From Phytophthora quininea (Eukaryota; Oomycota; Peronosporomycetes; Peronosporales; Peronosporaceae), in NCBI GenBank assembly GCA_011947345.1, contig JAAVTG010000981.1:1-64000 (forward strand): a stretch of 64,000 nucleotides of DNA, given 5' to 3'. The notes beneath the pieces are model-generated. The model saw only the letters and a list, made by a program, of their open reading frames with translations. It was not told the origin of the DNA and did not search any database. The stretch's first letter is position 1. Every line of letters begins with the position of its first letter. Shown here in pieces: positions 32,756-42,543 of the stretch. Made by a program: the position numbers and the translations under genes.

Positions 32756-34136
32756 TTACTTGCGCGGTCCTCCAACGGCAAGACCCAAGACGACACCAAC
32801 CGCAACGAGGGTCGAGTACAGTGCAAAGTGGTGGGTCGTGGCGAACTTCTCCTGCACGTGCTCGCGAGCCAGCACCTCGCCCAGCAGACCTTGGTTGTAG
32901 GTCTGCAGCAGCTGGTACGCGTAGTAGTGTGCGCCTCGTTCGCCCAGATCCTCCGTCAGTACCAGATAGATGGGGATCGCCTTCAACGCCGGACTCACTC
33001 TTCCCTTGTTGAAGCACGCCTTGAGGAAGATGTCCTTCTGGGTAAAGTAGTCCAGGTTCTTGGGAGCTAGTCCGCCAGTGATGTAGAACCCTCCACGAGG
33101 CAGATACTTCAGCATAGCGCAACCCGCTTCACGACCATAGGCACTAACACGACGATAGTAAACAAAACTCCTATCGCTACAAGAAGAAATCAAATAAAAA
33201 CTCACTCGACGAAGATCTCCATGGCCTGGTTGCAGAGCTCATCCGTCTTGGCATTGTCGCCAACGATTTTGCCCTGCAAGGACTTGGCCCCCAAAAGGCG
33301 TCGTGGACTGCCTTGTCCACCTTTTAGGGAACTTGTTGGCCAAGAACTTGTAGATCGTGGCTAGTCCCGGGCCACTCACGATTCTCTCGACCGAGAAGCG
33401 GCGGTGGCAGCCCAGTTCCTCTTTAATGGCATTGTACAGCTCGATTTCGATCTCGTCGGCAGGAGCAAAGTCCGTGTGGCCGCCCTCGCAGGCGAAGCAC
33501 GAGTACTGACCGTCTTTATCGGCAGTCAGATAGCACTCGCCCAACCCAGTGCCAGCGCCGATGGTGGCGATAGGAAGCCCCTCTTCTCGCTCCGCCTCGT
33601 TGAGCACAATGTACTCGTGAGGCTTGAGAGTGAGCAGTCCATAGCCCATGGCGGCAAAGTCATTGATGAGCTTCACGGTCGCGATCCCCAGCTCCTTTTC
33701 CAGGCCGTAGCCGTCGATTTTCCAGCCTTGTTTGATATTGGTGAATCTATCCGTCGTTTCCAATAAGAAACAGGTCAGAAAGACCTGAAAGACAGAAATG
33801 TTGCTATACACGTACTCGACCGTGTTGTTCAGGATGGGGCCGGCGCAGGCCAGGACGCAGGCCACGGGCAGCTTGTCCACCAGCTTGGCCTCCTTCATGA
33901 ACAGGTGGCAGACCTCCGAGAAGCTGCCGTACTTCTCGTTGTGGTACTTTTTGGCGAACGTGATCTCGCCCGGGGCCACCGAGCCCTTGAAGGAGACGGA
34001 GCCCTTGGGGATGAGCCACAGCGACAGCCGCGTGTTGGTGCCGCCGCAGTCGCCCGAGATGATGAGGTCGCCTCTAGGGAGGGGGAAGAGGGGCTTAGAA
34101 GCAGGTGGAGGACGCTCAGAAAGCCACGTACGACAT
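32756..34136 (-). CDS. Glucokinase 1 (bacterial-type fold), four exons, two apparent frameshifts
   Basis: ATP-dependent phosphorylation of glucose, first step of glycolysis. The model is exon 1 34136-34132 (only ATGTC), intron 34131-34074 (GTACGT...CTAG), exon 2 34073-33816, intron 33815-33747, exon 3 33746-33206, intron 33205-33144, exon 4 33143-32756. Motifs: SGDCGGTNTRLSLW (ATP/sugar), ATIGAGTGLGECYL, EGGHTDFAPADEIE and GRVSPAL. Near 33323 (four A) and 33293 (four T) one base each seems missing; counting both gives 398 codons. Unlike glucokinase 3 it ends in a hydrophobic stretch (FALYSTLVAVGVVLGLAVGG) plus PRK, a possible membrane anchor. Exon 1 is supported by the same ATGTC|GTACGT in all three paralogues. 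Confidence 0.82.
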
Positions 34137-34287
34137 GCGTTAGAAGAGGTGGCGGCTTGCGCTGGAGCTGCTTGGAGAGAATTGAGAAATGAAGAGAGAT
34201 CCAGTACCACTTCAACCTTAAGGTATAGCTTGATCGAGATAACCGTGCTCGAAAGATGGCGACACAAAAGCTGATTCCACCTTCTCG

Positions 34288-35230
34288 TTGATAGCAGTTG
34301 TGATCACCAACGAGAAACGAGATCGCAGCAGCCTTGAGCGTGTTATGCCAGTTTGTATTGCTAGCAAGGAGGAATGGAAGACGTTCTCGGAGTGCGAGAG
34401 TCAACTTTCCCAACTGTCCAGATGGAAGCAAATGGAGTGGGTCGACGGCAGAATTTACATGGTCGGGGAGGCTAGGCAAGAGCACAGAAATTGGTCCGGA
34501 AGCTGGAGACTGTCATGCGAAGAAGGAGAAAGACGTTGATTAACTGGTATGCCATGGGAAAATAGCCTGCCTCTGAAAAATATTTGGCCTCCTATGGGGA
34601 ATCGACTCTGCCTGGCTACCCCACACTTCCATACTGTCAAGCTGGCAACAGCTTCGGACCGAAGCGAGCAACGGAGCTGAATGGCCCCAAGGAGTCCCAG
34701 ACTTTGAGTGCTCGTACTCTCTCGCCGTAGAAGTTGGACATTTGCGTGGATGGGGGACTGAGCCGGGCCAACTCGACTGGAAGACTCAGCAGTGGGCAAG
34801 ATTTCCGGGAGTTCGTTTCATTCTTTGCGTGTCGGTCTCCGATCACTTGGAGAGCGCCGAGTTCAAACTGTGCACGGCGGATCCGAATACGAGAACAAGT
34901 CAAGCTGCTTCATTGCCCACGTTGAATCCAGTGCGTATTGTGGCACCACACGCGGTGGTGACTTTTGATTCCCGTGAGCTACTGGGTCTTCCACAAGGAG
35001 CTGAGTCAGCTCCTAGCTCAGCTGACCTTCCGGTGGACCATCGTTCAGGACAACAATTCGTGTCGGCGATTAACATCGACCTGTATGAAATTCTTGACAT
35101 GGCAGGCAAAGCTTTTCGCGGGGGCTGCTGCTCCTTCCATCCTGCAGTCCATCTTATGCTGACCTGCCAGAGACTCCAGAGCAACAGGACCTTAAACTGG
35201 CGTCCTCGCGGATCATCTCGCTGCTAAAGC
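34288..35230 (+). pseudogene. Unknown oomycete gene U1, broken
   Basis: Not recognised. Open segments read CIASKEEWKTFSECESQL, MEWVDGRIYMVGEARQEHRNW (34288-34539) and, after several stops and frame changes, RGWGTEPGQLDWKTQQWARFPGV and RFILCVSVSDHLESAEFKL (34742-35227). The Trp-rich composition is distinctive and a relative lies at 12293-12543. It is divergent from glucokinase 1 and duplicated with it (49041-50064), about 97% identical by eye. Confidence 0.5.
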
Positions 35231-35260
35231 AAACATTCTGTTACGACTGCAGGTCAAGAC

Positions 35261-35583
35261 AAAACCCAACGATGCTTGTTTTCGGATCGAGTTCAACGGG
35301 CTGCGCGATGATGATAAGTTGGGTCAATGACAAGGATGAAGTAGTTTTGAGCCACTGCCACGGATCCGAAGGTTTATTGCTGGGGGATGAGCTCTAGGGT
35401 GCATACGGCAAGGGTTCCTCACACACAGGCAGCAATCGCGGAATTTGTAGTGGTAGAAGGTGCTCGGTCCGAGCAGCATCATTCCGGAAAACAGTGTTAA
35501 ACGCAGGGTTATTGTTTATTGTTGCGATTAAGGCGACTACGCCCGAGGCGCGTTATGCAGCAACCTCGCCTATAAACGCAGGG
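35261..35583. other. Stretch without a supported gene
   Basis: Short frames only; includes a region (35410-35520) related to the 3' flank of RxLR 2-type genes. Confidence 0.5.
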
Positions 35584-36200
35584 TTAAGCAGTACGGCCCC
35601 CACGTCGGTATTTAAGCCAGAACATGTACGCAGGGTCACTCGCCAATTCGACAGCCGTTCTACCCTCCGTCTTCACGCGCAATACTCCTTTCAAATATTC
35701 CGGGGACACTTTACGTTCGCGCAACAATTTTATCACCGACGGCTCAAGCTGCTTTGCGAGGTCCTCGAGTCCGGGCTGCTTGGCCATTGACACCAGAAGC
35801 AACGCGATGCGTTCTTCGGGGAACTTCTGGTTCAACGTACGGATAATGGCGATGTTGGTAGCGTAGGCGTGGTTTTCACCTTTGGCTGCTCGGAATTTGA
35901 GCGCGTACTTGAGCCAAGCGAACACGGTTTCGTCCGTGACATCCACCTTGTTAGCCACCATCTTGTTGAACACCGTGGATGGATATGTCTTCTTCGACCA
36001 AGGTGTGAAGGTTAGTCTCAACGAAGCCGTATTGATGATTCCTCTTTCTTCACTGGTGGCGGTGACTGTTGCTTGACGCGCAGAGACCGCTTTCCGGTGA
36101 TGACGGGCTCGAACGGCTTGTTCTCCGTTGCAGTTGAAAGCGCAGAGGCGACTGCGACGAGAGTCATCACTGTCAGCAGCAGAGCCCAACCACGACGCAT
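35584..36200 (-). pseudogene. RxLR effector gene 4, single frameshift before EER
   Basis: Signal peptide and RSLR are in the first frame (start 36200). Between RSLR and EER a one-base loss near 36074 shifts the frame; EER and the complete effector part (FAWLKYALKFRAAKGE, DPAYMFWLKYRRGG) follow in the second frame. With one base counted it has the family length (205 residues). Head-to-head with RxLR 5, whose promoter is an inverted copy of its own. Confidence 0.82.
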
Positions 36201-36346
36201 GGCTGCTCTTCGTGTCGGTTAGTTGGTGGACTTGGTTTGTCGGAGCTCAGCTGGAGGTCTCAAAATGCGCACTGAGAAGCGCAGGCAAACTCAAGTGATC
36301 TGCTCAGTGGTGTTCACAGTCAATGAGCTGTGCCACCAGTCCCGTA
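36201..36346. promoter_or_regulatory. Left arm of inverted promoter shared by RxLR 4 and 5
   Basis: About 148 bases upstream of RxLR 4 are repeated in reverse orientation at 38464-38605, directly upstream of RxLR 5, with few mismatches (for example CTCAAAATGCGCACTGAGAA at 36258-36277). Both genes thus have the same 5' flank, facing each other. No TATA box identified. Confidence 0.75.
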
Positions 36347-36627
36347 ATATTCCATACCATACGGTAGTCTCATGGAGATCGTTGTGTCGAAAGTCATGGT
36401 ACAGTGAGAGCAAATATCAAAGTGAGCAGATCCTGAAGATGAATCGAGAACGCTGGTTCTACCATATGAGATTCAGACTTTCATCCCATAGAATGGTCAC
36501 CGGCACGTGGAACGACAACAACAGCGTAGATTCTATAGCGTTCTTCGAGTCGGACGAATGCGACGGAGACATCTGTCAAATGGCGTCATCATCGTAGGAG
36601 CGAACGCAGATTACATTTTCTTTGGTA

Positions 36628-38385
36628 CCGACCCACCTTGCTTATAGCCGACACCTGCTTGTAACGGACAGGTCACATGTAGCCAATCAGAGATCTTTGA
36701 TAGTAGGGTAAGGGTGACTCCTCTTGTAACGGACAGTCAGCAATCTCAGCCATTCATTGTTATTTCCTGAAGCCAGCTAGAGCCATTTCAGCTTCGCGCC
36801 GGCCAAGCGCAATGGCCAAGCGCAACTCCTACACCGCTGCTGAGAAGCTGGAAATCGTCCAGCACTTGCAGCGCTACGATGACATTCGTGCCACTATTAA
36901 CCTCTTTTTCAGCGATCTAGCTGTACACGCGTACGACAGTAGAAGAAAGCTTATCCTAGAATGGCGTCAGAAGGAAGAAGAGCTTGAACGTGCATGCAGC
37001 ACAGGAAGAGGCTCACAGCTCAAGAAGATTCGTCCTCCGGGCCACACCCGGGCGCTGTCGGCTGACGCCGAGCTCCGATTGGTCGCTTGGATCAACGAGC
37101 TGCGTGAGGAGGGTGTACCTGTCTCGAACCTAATGCTGAGGCTGCAGGCCTTAGAAATAGGGCGCGAAGAGGGCGCTGTAGGGTTCCAAGCATCGTGGTC
37201 GTGGTGCACTCGCTTGAAGGAAGACAATAGGCTGTCACTGCGGTGTCGGACGCGCCAAGGGCAGACGCAGCCGGCTGAACTCGACAAGATCCGAGCCGAT
37301 TTTGCGCGCCTTGTACAGGCAACTATGCAAGAACTCGGCGTGTCCACAGTCTACAATGCGGATCAATCAGGTAAACCAAGGTAATAAGATATTCTATTGT
37401 AAAGCCAGAACTAATAACATGTTGTTTGTGTCTAGCGGTATTTTTGAATATCTGCCCAAGAAAACAATAAATGCTAGTGGCGAGAAAACAGTTTGGGTGC
37501 GCTGCGGTGGAAAGAGTAAAGAGAGAGCTACAGCGATGCTTCTCGGCGACTCCGAGGGCTACAAATACACGCCATTCGTTGTATTCAAGTCGAAACCGTC
37601 TGACAACACAGCTACTGCGGCCAGCAACATCAGTCTGCGCAACGGTTTCGGCAAGATTGTTTGGAAGGAGATCGAGAGCGTGCAAAAAGAGACTGGCCTA
37701 CTGATCTACGGAAATGGAAAAGGTAAAACAATAATGCGGTACAAATGGCTTTTGATTTATCTAACTGAAATCGTGTTTTCTAGCGTGGTGGAACAGATTT
37801 TTGTCAGTTGCGTTTTTACGTTTTCATTTTGCTGAGCGCCAATTCCCCGAGAAACCTGTGCTGTTGCTGTGGGACGATTTTTCGGGGCATTGGACTCCCG
37901 ACGTGGTCACCTACGCTCGCGGCATCAACGTAGTGCTACTGAAAGTCCTCCCTAATGCTACTTCGGTTTGCCAGCCGACAGATGTGGCCTGGAATCGGCC
38001 CTTTAAGGACCGTATGCGTCTGTTCTGGGTGGGTGAGCTGCGTCGTCAGCTCCGCCAGCGGGAGCAGGGCGTGAAATTCCGCCTGAGGCCTCCATCTCGC
38101 TCTGATATTGCGAGATGGATCTGGCGCTCGTGGAACCTTTTGAGCTTAGCTATTATAGCGTCCGACCACAAAAAGGCAGAAATCTACGTCTCGGATATAG
38201 ATAGAGAGGCAAGCGAGGTGGTGGAGCGCCTGCAGGAACTGGGTGTCGCCGACGACAATGAGCTGGACTCGGATGACGATTTTGAATAAACTTGCTTCCT
38301 TTGCTGTTGACTGTGTCTTTTTGTGTTCGAGTGCAAAAAACTCACTTCAAGATTATACTTGTCGGCTATAAGCAAGGTGGGTCGG
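36628..38385 (+). mobile_element. pogo-like Tc1/mariner-superfamily transposon, apparently complete
   Basis: Perfect inverted ends of about 26 bases (CCGACCCACCTTGCTTATAG... at 36628, its reverse complement ending at 38385), flanked on each side by TA, the superfamily's target duplication. It contains one transposase gene with both introns spliceable and no stop. It sits between the two inverted promoter arms of RxLR 4 and 5. Confidence 0.93.
36812..38289 (+). CDS. pogo/CENP-B-type DDE transposase, three exons, intact
   Basis: Exons 36812-37380, 37436-37722 and 37784-38289 with introns of 55 and 61 nt (GTAATA...TCTAG with CTAATAAC branch-like box; GTAAAA...TTCTAG with CTAAC) give a 453-residue protein without interruption. 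The N-terminus (KRNSYTAAEKLEIVQHLQRY) is a helix-turn-helix of the CENP-B kind. Catalytic Asps lie in YNADQSG, LLLWDDFSGHWTP and QPTDVAWNRPFKDRM. The tail is acidic (DDNELDSDDDFE). The donor choice for intron 1 rests on keeping the frame; a GT ten bases upstream would not. Confidence 0.88.
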
Positions 38386-38463
38386 TATACCATATATGTG
38401 GTATACTAAATACACGTCATCTGCAGAGTCGACGGTTTTTACATGTACTTAGTATTCGATTTC

Positions 38464-38605
38464 GGACTGGTGGCACAGCTCATTGACTGTGAACACCACT
38501 GAGCAGATCGTTTGAGTTTGCCTGCGCTTCTCAGTGCGCATTTTGAGACCTCCAGCTGAGCTCCGACAAACCAAGCCCACCAACTAACCGACACGAAGAG
38601 CAGCC
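38464..38605. promoter_or_regulatory. Right arm of inverted promoter, upstream of RxLR 5
   Basis: Reverse complement of 36201-36346; ends at the start codon of RxLR 5. Likely contains its core promoter. Confidence 0.75.
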
Positions 38606-39232
38606 ATGCGTCGTGTTTTGGCCCTGTTGCTGACAGTGATGGCTTTCGTCGCCGTCGCCTCTGCGCTTTCAACTGCTACGGAGAGCAAGCAAGTCGAGGC
38701 CATCTTCACTGGAAAACGGTCTCTGCGCGTCCAAGCAACAGCCGCCGACACCGAGGGCACTGAAGAGAGAGGAATCATCGATGCTGCTGCCTTGAAACTA
38801 GCGTTCAAACCTTGGTCGACGAAGATATATCCGATTAACGTGCTGGACAAGTTGGTGGCTAACAAGGTGTCTCTCACTGACGATACCATGTGCGCATGGC
38901 TCAAGTACGTGCTCAAATACCGAGCAGTCAAAGGTGAACACAACGACTTCGCTTCCAACTCCTTCATTTTCTCTACGTTGGTCCAGAAGTTCCCCGAAGA
39001 ACGCATCGCGTTGCTTCTGGTGTCCATGGCCAAGCAGTCCGAACTCAAGGGTCTCTCGAAACAACTGGAGCCGCAACTGTTTAGTCTTTTGCGTGAGCGT
39101 CAAGTATCCACCGATTATTTGAAAGGAGTTTTGCGCGTGGAGACGGATGGTAGAACGGCTGTCGAATTGGCGAGTGACCCTGCCTACAGGTTGTGGGTTA
39201 GGTACGTAACTGAGGTGTTCAAGCCGAACTAG
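38606..39232 (+). CDS. RxLR effector 5, intact
   Basis: A 208-residue secreted protein. Residues 1-20 are a signal peptide with cleavage expected near ASA-LS; RSLR is at 38-41 and EER at 53-55, the spacing seen in RxLR effectors, which are secreted and act inside plant cells. The remaining 150 residues are helical with conserved Trp/Tyr positions (KPW, CAWLKYVLKYRAVKGE, LWVRYV) reminiscent of a WY-type effector fold, though this is an inference. No break of any kind. Head-to-head with RxLR 4. One of only two open copies in the window, so the best candidate for activity. Confidence 0.92.
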   Translation: MRRVLALLLTVMAFVAVASALSTATESKQVEAIFTGKRSLRVQATAADTEGTEERGIIDAAALKLAFKPWSTKIYPINVLDKLVANKVSLTDDTMCAWLKYVLKYRAVKGEHNDFASNSFIFSTLVQKFPEERIALLLVSMAKQSELKGLSKQLEPQLFSLLRERQVSTDYLKGVLRVETDGRTAVELASDPAYRLWVRYVTEVFKPN

Positions 39233-39430
39233 TCTTAGTTACTACTGCGTAGTGCTTAAAGCCTGAGCCAAATCAATGCGACGTTTTCCACAGTCCTACG
39301 AAATTGGATTGCTTGACCGATAGCGAAGAATACTACTGCAGACATATCCACTTGCCTAAGGGGTGGTGGGAGCGGAGACAGGTTCTGCTTGAGCTGGTAC
39401 GGGCATAGGAAGTCGTTAGACATAGTTTAA
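39233..39430 (+). repeat. Inverted copy of the region 3' of RxLR 9
   Basis: Segments such as the one around AGTGCTTAAAGCCTGAGCCA recur in reverse at 59580-59605, and the M96 piece CATATCCACTTGCCTAAGG relates to 59020-59045. RxLR 5 plus this flank is thus an inverted relative of RxLR 9 plus its flank. Confidence 0.65.
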
Positions 39431-40130
39431 GTGACATCAGTGCACCTCACTTCGAAACCAAAACGAAACCAGGTTCTGCTGGGTCTGAAGCACGACACGA
39501 TCACTCGAGGCTGTCGGTATGTCGTGGCTCGCAGCCAACATTTAGATCTGATGAAGGGGATGCGGTGGACGGCGATATCAACGCGTCCATTTGGAACTAT
39601 CGTCTTCTGTCGACAGATAGCAACGAGATCACATCGGAACTGTGAGAGAACAGGCTTCTGACGGTGCAACTACTATTGGTGACGCTGACAACGACGAGGA
39701 CGACGAAGAACTCGTCGTTGTCATGCAACGTGTTGCGTTCATGAATGGAGCAGATACAAACGCCCAGAGACAACCCCATTTACACGCACGTTCATTTGCC
39801 GAAGCGCTCGAGTGCTCGGCGAGCTGCTGTCATTGCCCCGTCTTTCATGACCGATGACTCATTGGTCGTGAAGGACGACAAGCTGCAACGGGCTTACCGC
39901 TATTTGGCGGCGCAAAGTCGACATTTTGACTTGACGAAGCCACGTTCTTCGACTGCACTGAGGAGACGGACGGTACCTTCCAGTTGCGCGGAGCCTACTC
40001 GTTACATCAAGTATTCGAGGCTCTGGTGTTTGACGTCTTCAATGTGGAGACCAGCATTTCGGAGAAGACGGGCGATGCTTGAACGAGGACGCTCACGTCT
40101 TGAACCACCTCCAACCACGGAAATGGAGAG
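39431..40130 (+). pseudogene. Scrambled M96-like pseudogene
   Basis: Pieces of G-type sequence (LGLKHDTITRGCRYVVARSQHLDLMKG, 39476-39560; acidic DNDEDDEELVVVMQRVAFM, 39680-39740) are joined to F-type pieces (QTPRDNPIYTHVHLPKRSSA, 39760-39820; DDKLQRAYRYLAAQSRHFDL, 39875-39935) in changing frames. It joins the antisense of an RxLR leader at about 40140. At least two M96 paralogues contributed. Confidence 0.75.
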
Positions 40131-40216
40131 ATGACCGAAGTAACCGCGGTATTCCCAGTTGGAAGCGCAGAGGCGACGGCGACGAAAGTCATCACAGTCA
40201 GCAACAGAGCCCAACG
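40007..40216 (-). pseudogene. RxLR leader fused to antisense M96 (copy 1, start lost)
   Basis: Reads the last part of the family signal peptide (TVMTFVAVASAL) then PTGNTAVTSVISPFPWLEVV, which is antisense M96 sequence. The first codons are separated by the insertion at 40217-40531 and the start codon beyond it is ATA instead of ATG (near 40548). The same fusion with an intact start is at 51541. Confidence 0.75.
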
Positions 40217-40531
40217 TGGAGTCCAGTCTCCAGACGACCACGGCCACCATGGCTGCCGCCGGCGCGCCGCCGCCGCCGCTAGCGGCTACACCAAGGACAC
40301 CGACCCGACAACCGGCTACTGACTACCCCGTCATACACAACCTGCATAAACAACCAAGACTAGCCGCGCCGCGTAATGCAGCGCCATCATAAACAGCCAA
40401 CGACTGGCCCTGCGAGGCCGAGGGAGGCTACCACAGGGCAGCACCCCTTGGGTAGGAGCAGAACTAGGAGATCATTGCTTCCGATCAATCTACTTACTTC
40501 GCAACTTACTTCCAAGCGCGCAAAACGTCAT
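40217..40531. other. Unclassified 315-base insertion in an RxLR leader
   Basis: CCCAAC occurs on both sides, while the sibling genes (for example 36183-36200) are uninterrupted here. The insert contains a GC-rich GCCGCC run and no coding pattern; no inverted ends found. It may be a small non-autonomous element. Confidence 0.5.
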
Positions 40532-41005
40532 ACCCAACCACGACGTATGGCTGCTCTTCTTGATAGTCGGAACTGGTTGTTGAACTCAAGTGGTGGACGG
40601 CAAAGGTGAAGTGAGAACTACTAAAGTGACCTCGCGTTCGTGAGCAAACAAAGCGCGGGTTCCGGGCTGGGCCTTGCGTACACGAGCATCACACTTGCCG
40701 CCCTAGTTCGTCAGCACCAAGCAGACCGCTAGAATCACCGCAAAAGTGTAGGCCATCGCCGTGTCAGTATGGGGTAACCGGGCGGAGTCGATTGTCCGAA
40801 GAAGGCCAAACACCCTTCGAAAGCAAGTTGCGGTCTCCAACTTCCCGTCGCCCAACCCCTGGTGAACACAATTTTGACTTGTCTAGTTATGAGGCTGATC
40901 CGCCGAGCGAGCCACCGAAACCATCGGTGACGTAAATTCCCTCTTCATTTCATCGTTTGCGTTCGTACAGAACCCATGACGCGACGGAAACACCGTCAAG
41001 TGGGC
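40532..41005. other. Duplicate of spacer 32285-32755
   Basis: Start of the second large block copy; no coding pattern. Confidence 0.65.
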
Positions 41006-42386
41006 TTACTTGCGCGGTCCTCCAACGGCAAGACCCAAGACGACACCAACCGCAACGAGGGTCGAGTACAGTGCAAAGTGGTGGGTCGTGGCGAACTTCT
41101 CCTGCACGTGCTCGCGAGCCAGCACCTCGCCCAGCAGACCTTGGTTGTAGGTCTGCAGCAGCTGGTACGCGTAGTAGTGTGCGCCTCGTTCGCCCAGATC
41201 CTCCGTCAGTACCAGATAGATGGGGATCGCCTTCAACGCCGGACTCACTCTTCCCTTGTTGAAGCACGCCTTGAGGAAGATGTCCTTCTGGGTAAAGTAG
41301 TCCAGGTTCTTGGGAGCTAGTCCGCCAGTGATGTAGAACCCTCCACGAGGCAGATACTTCAGCATAGCGCAACCCGCTTCACGACCATAGGCACTAACAC
41401 GACGATAGTAAACAAAACTCCTATCGCTACAAGAAGAAATCAAATAAAAACTCACTCGACGAAGATCTCCATGGCCTGGTTGCAGAGCTCATCCGTCTTG
41501 GCATTGTCGCCAACGATTTTGCCCTGCAAGGACTTGGCCCCCAAAAGGCGTCGTGGACTGCCTTGTCCACCTTTTAGGGAACTTGTTGGCCAAGAACTTG
41601 TAGATCGTGGCTAGTCCCGGGCCACTCACGATTCTCTCGACCGAGAAGCGGCGGTGGCAGCCCAGTTCCTCTTTAATGGCATTGTACAGCTCGATTTCGA
41701 TCTCATCGGCAGGAGCAAAGTCCGTGTGGCCGCCTTCGCAGGCGAAGCACGAGTACTGACCGTCTTTATCGGCAGTCAGATAGCACTCGCCCAACCCAGT
41801 GCCAGCGCCGATGGTGGCGATAGGAAGCCCCTCTTCTCGTTCCGCCTCGTTGAGCACAATGTACTCGTGAGGCTTGAGAGTGAGCAGTCCATAGCCCATG
41901 GCGGCAAAGTCATTGATGAGCTTCACGGTCGCGATCCCCAGCTCCTTTTCCAGGCCGTAGCCGTCGATTTTCCAGCCTTGTTTGATATTGGTGAATCTAT
42001 CCGTCGTTTCCAATAAGAAACAGGTCAGAAAGACCTGAAAGACAGAAATGTTGCTATACACGTACTCGACCGTGTTGTTCAGGATGGGGCCGGCGCAGGC
42101 CAGGACGCAGGCCACGGGCAGCTTGTCCACCAGCTTGGCCTCCTTCATGAACAGGTGGCAGACCTCCGAGAAGCTGCCGTACTTCTCGTTGTGGTACTTT
42201 TGGCGAACGTGATCTCGCCCGGGGCCACCGAGCCCTTGAAGGAGACGGAGCCCTTGGGGATGAGCCACAGCGACAGCCGCGTGTTGGTGCCGCCGCAGTC
42301 GCCCGAGATGATGAGGTCGCCTCTAGGGAAAGGGGGAGAGGGGCTTAGAAACAGGTGGAGGACGCTCAGAAAGCCACGTACGACAT
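41006..42386 (-). CDS. Glucokinase 2, duplicate of glucokinase 1, three apparent frameshifts
   Basis: Same exon plan as glucokinase 1, shifted by 8250 bases (exon 1 ATGTC at 42386-42382, exon ends in the same places). It shares the two A/T-run breaks of glucokinase 1 and has one more: at about 42195-42199 it has four T where glucokinase 1 has five, which shifts exon 2. All catalytic motifs are present. A LINE sits nine bases upstream of the start codon, so the original promoter is 6.5 kb away. Less likely to be expressed normally than 1 or 3. Confidence 0.78.
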
Positions 42387-42543
42387 GCGTTAGAAAGTTC
42401 TCAATTTGCAGCCTTCGACTCACTTGAGACCTGAAACCACCGCCCCCCAACCCGCCTTCGTAAAGATGCCAGCGAGCACTCCTATGCGAGAGTTTTCTGG
42501 CTATGAAGACACGAACCGCCTAAGTCCCCGTCTCCGACTTTGA

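Noticed and set aside
34888..35264. Possible second effector near U1
   Set aside because: No signal peptide, RSLR or EER; only the broken U1 segments.
40217..40531. Solo LTR
   Set aside because: Could not place TG...CA ends next to matching 5-base duplications; left unclassified.
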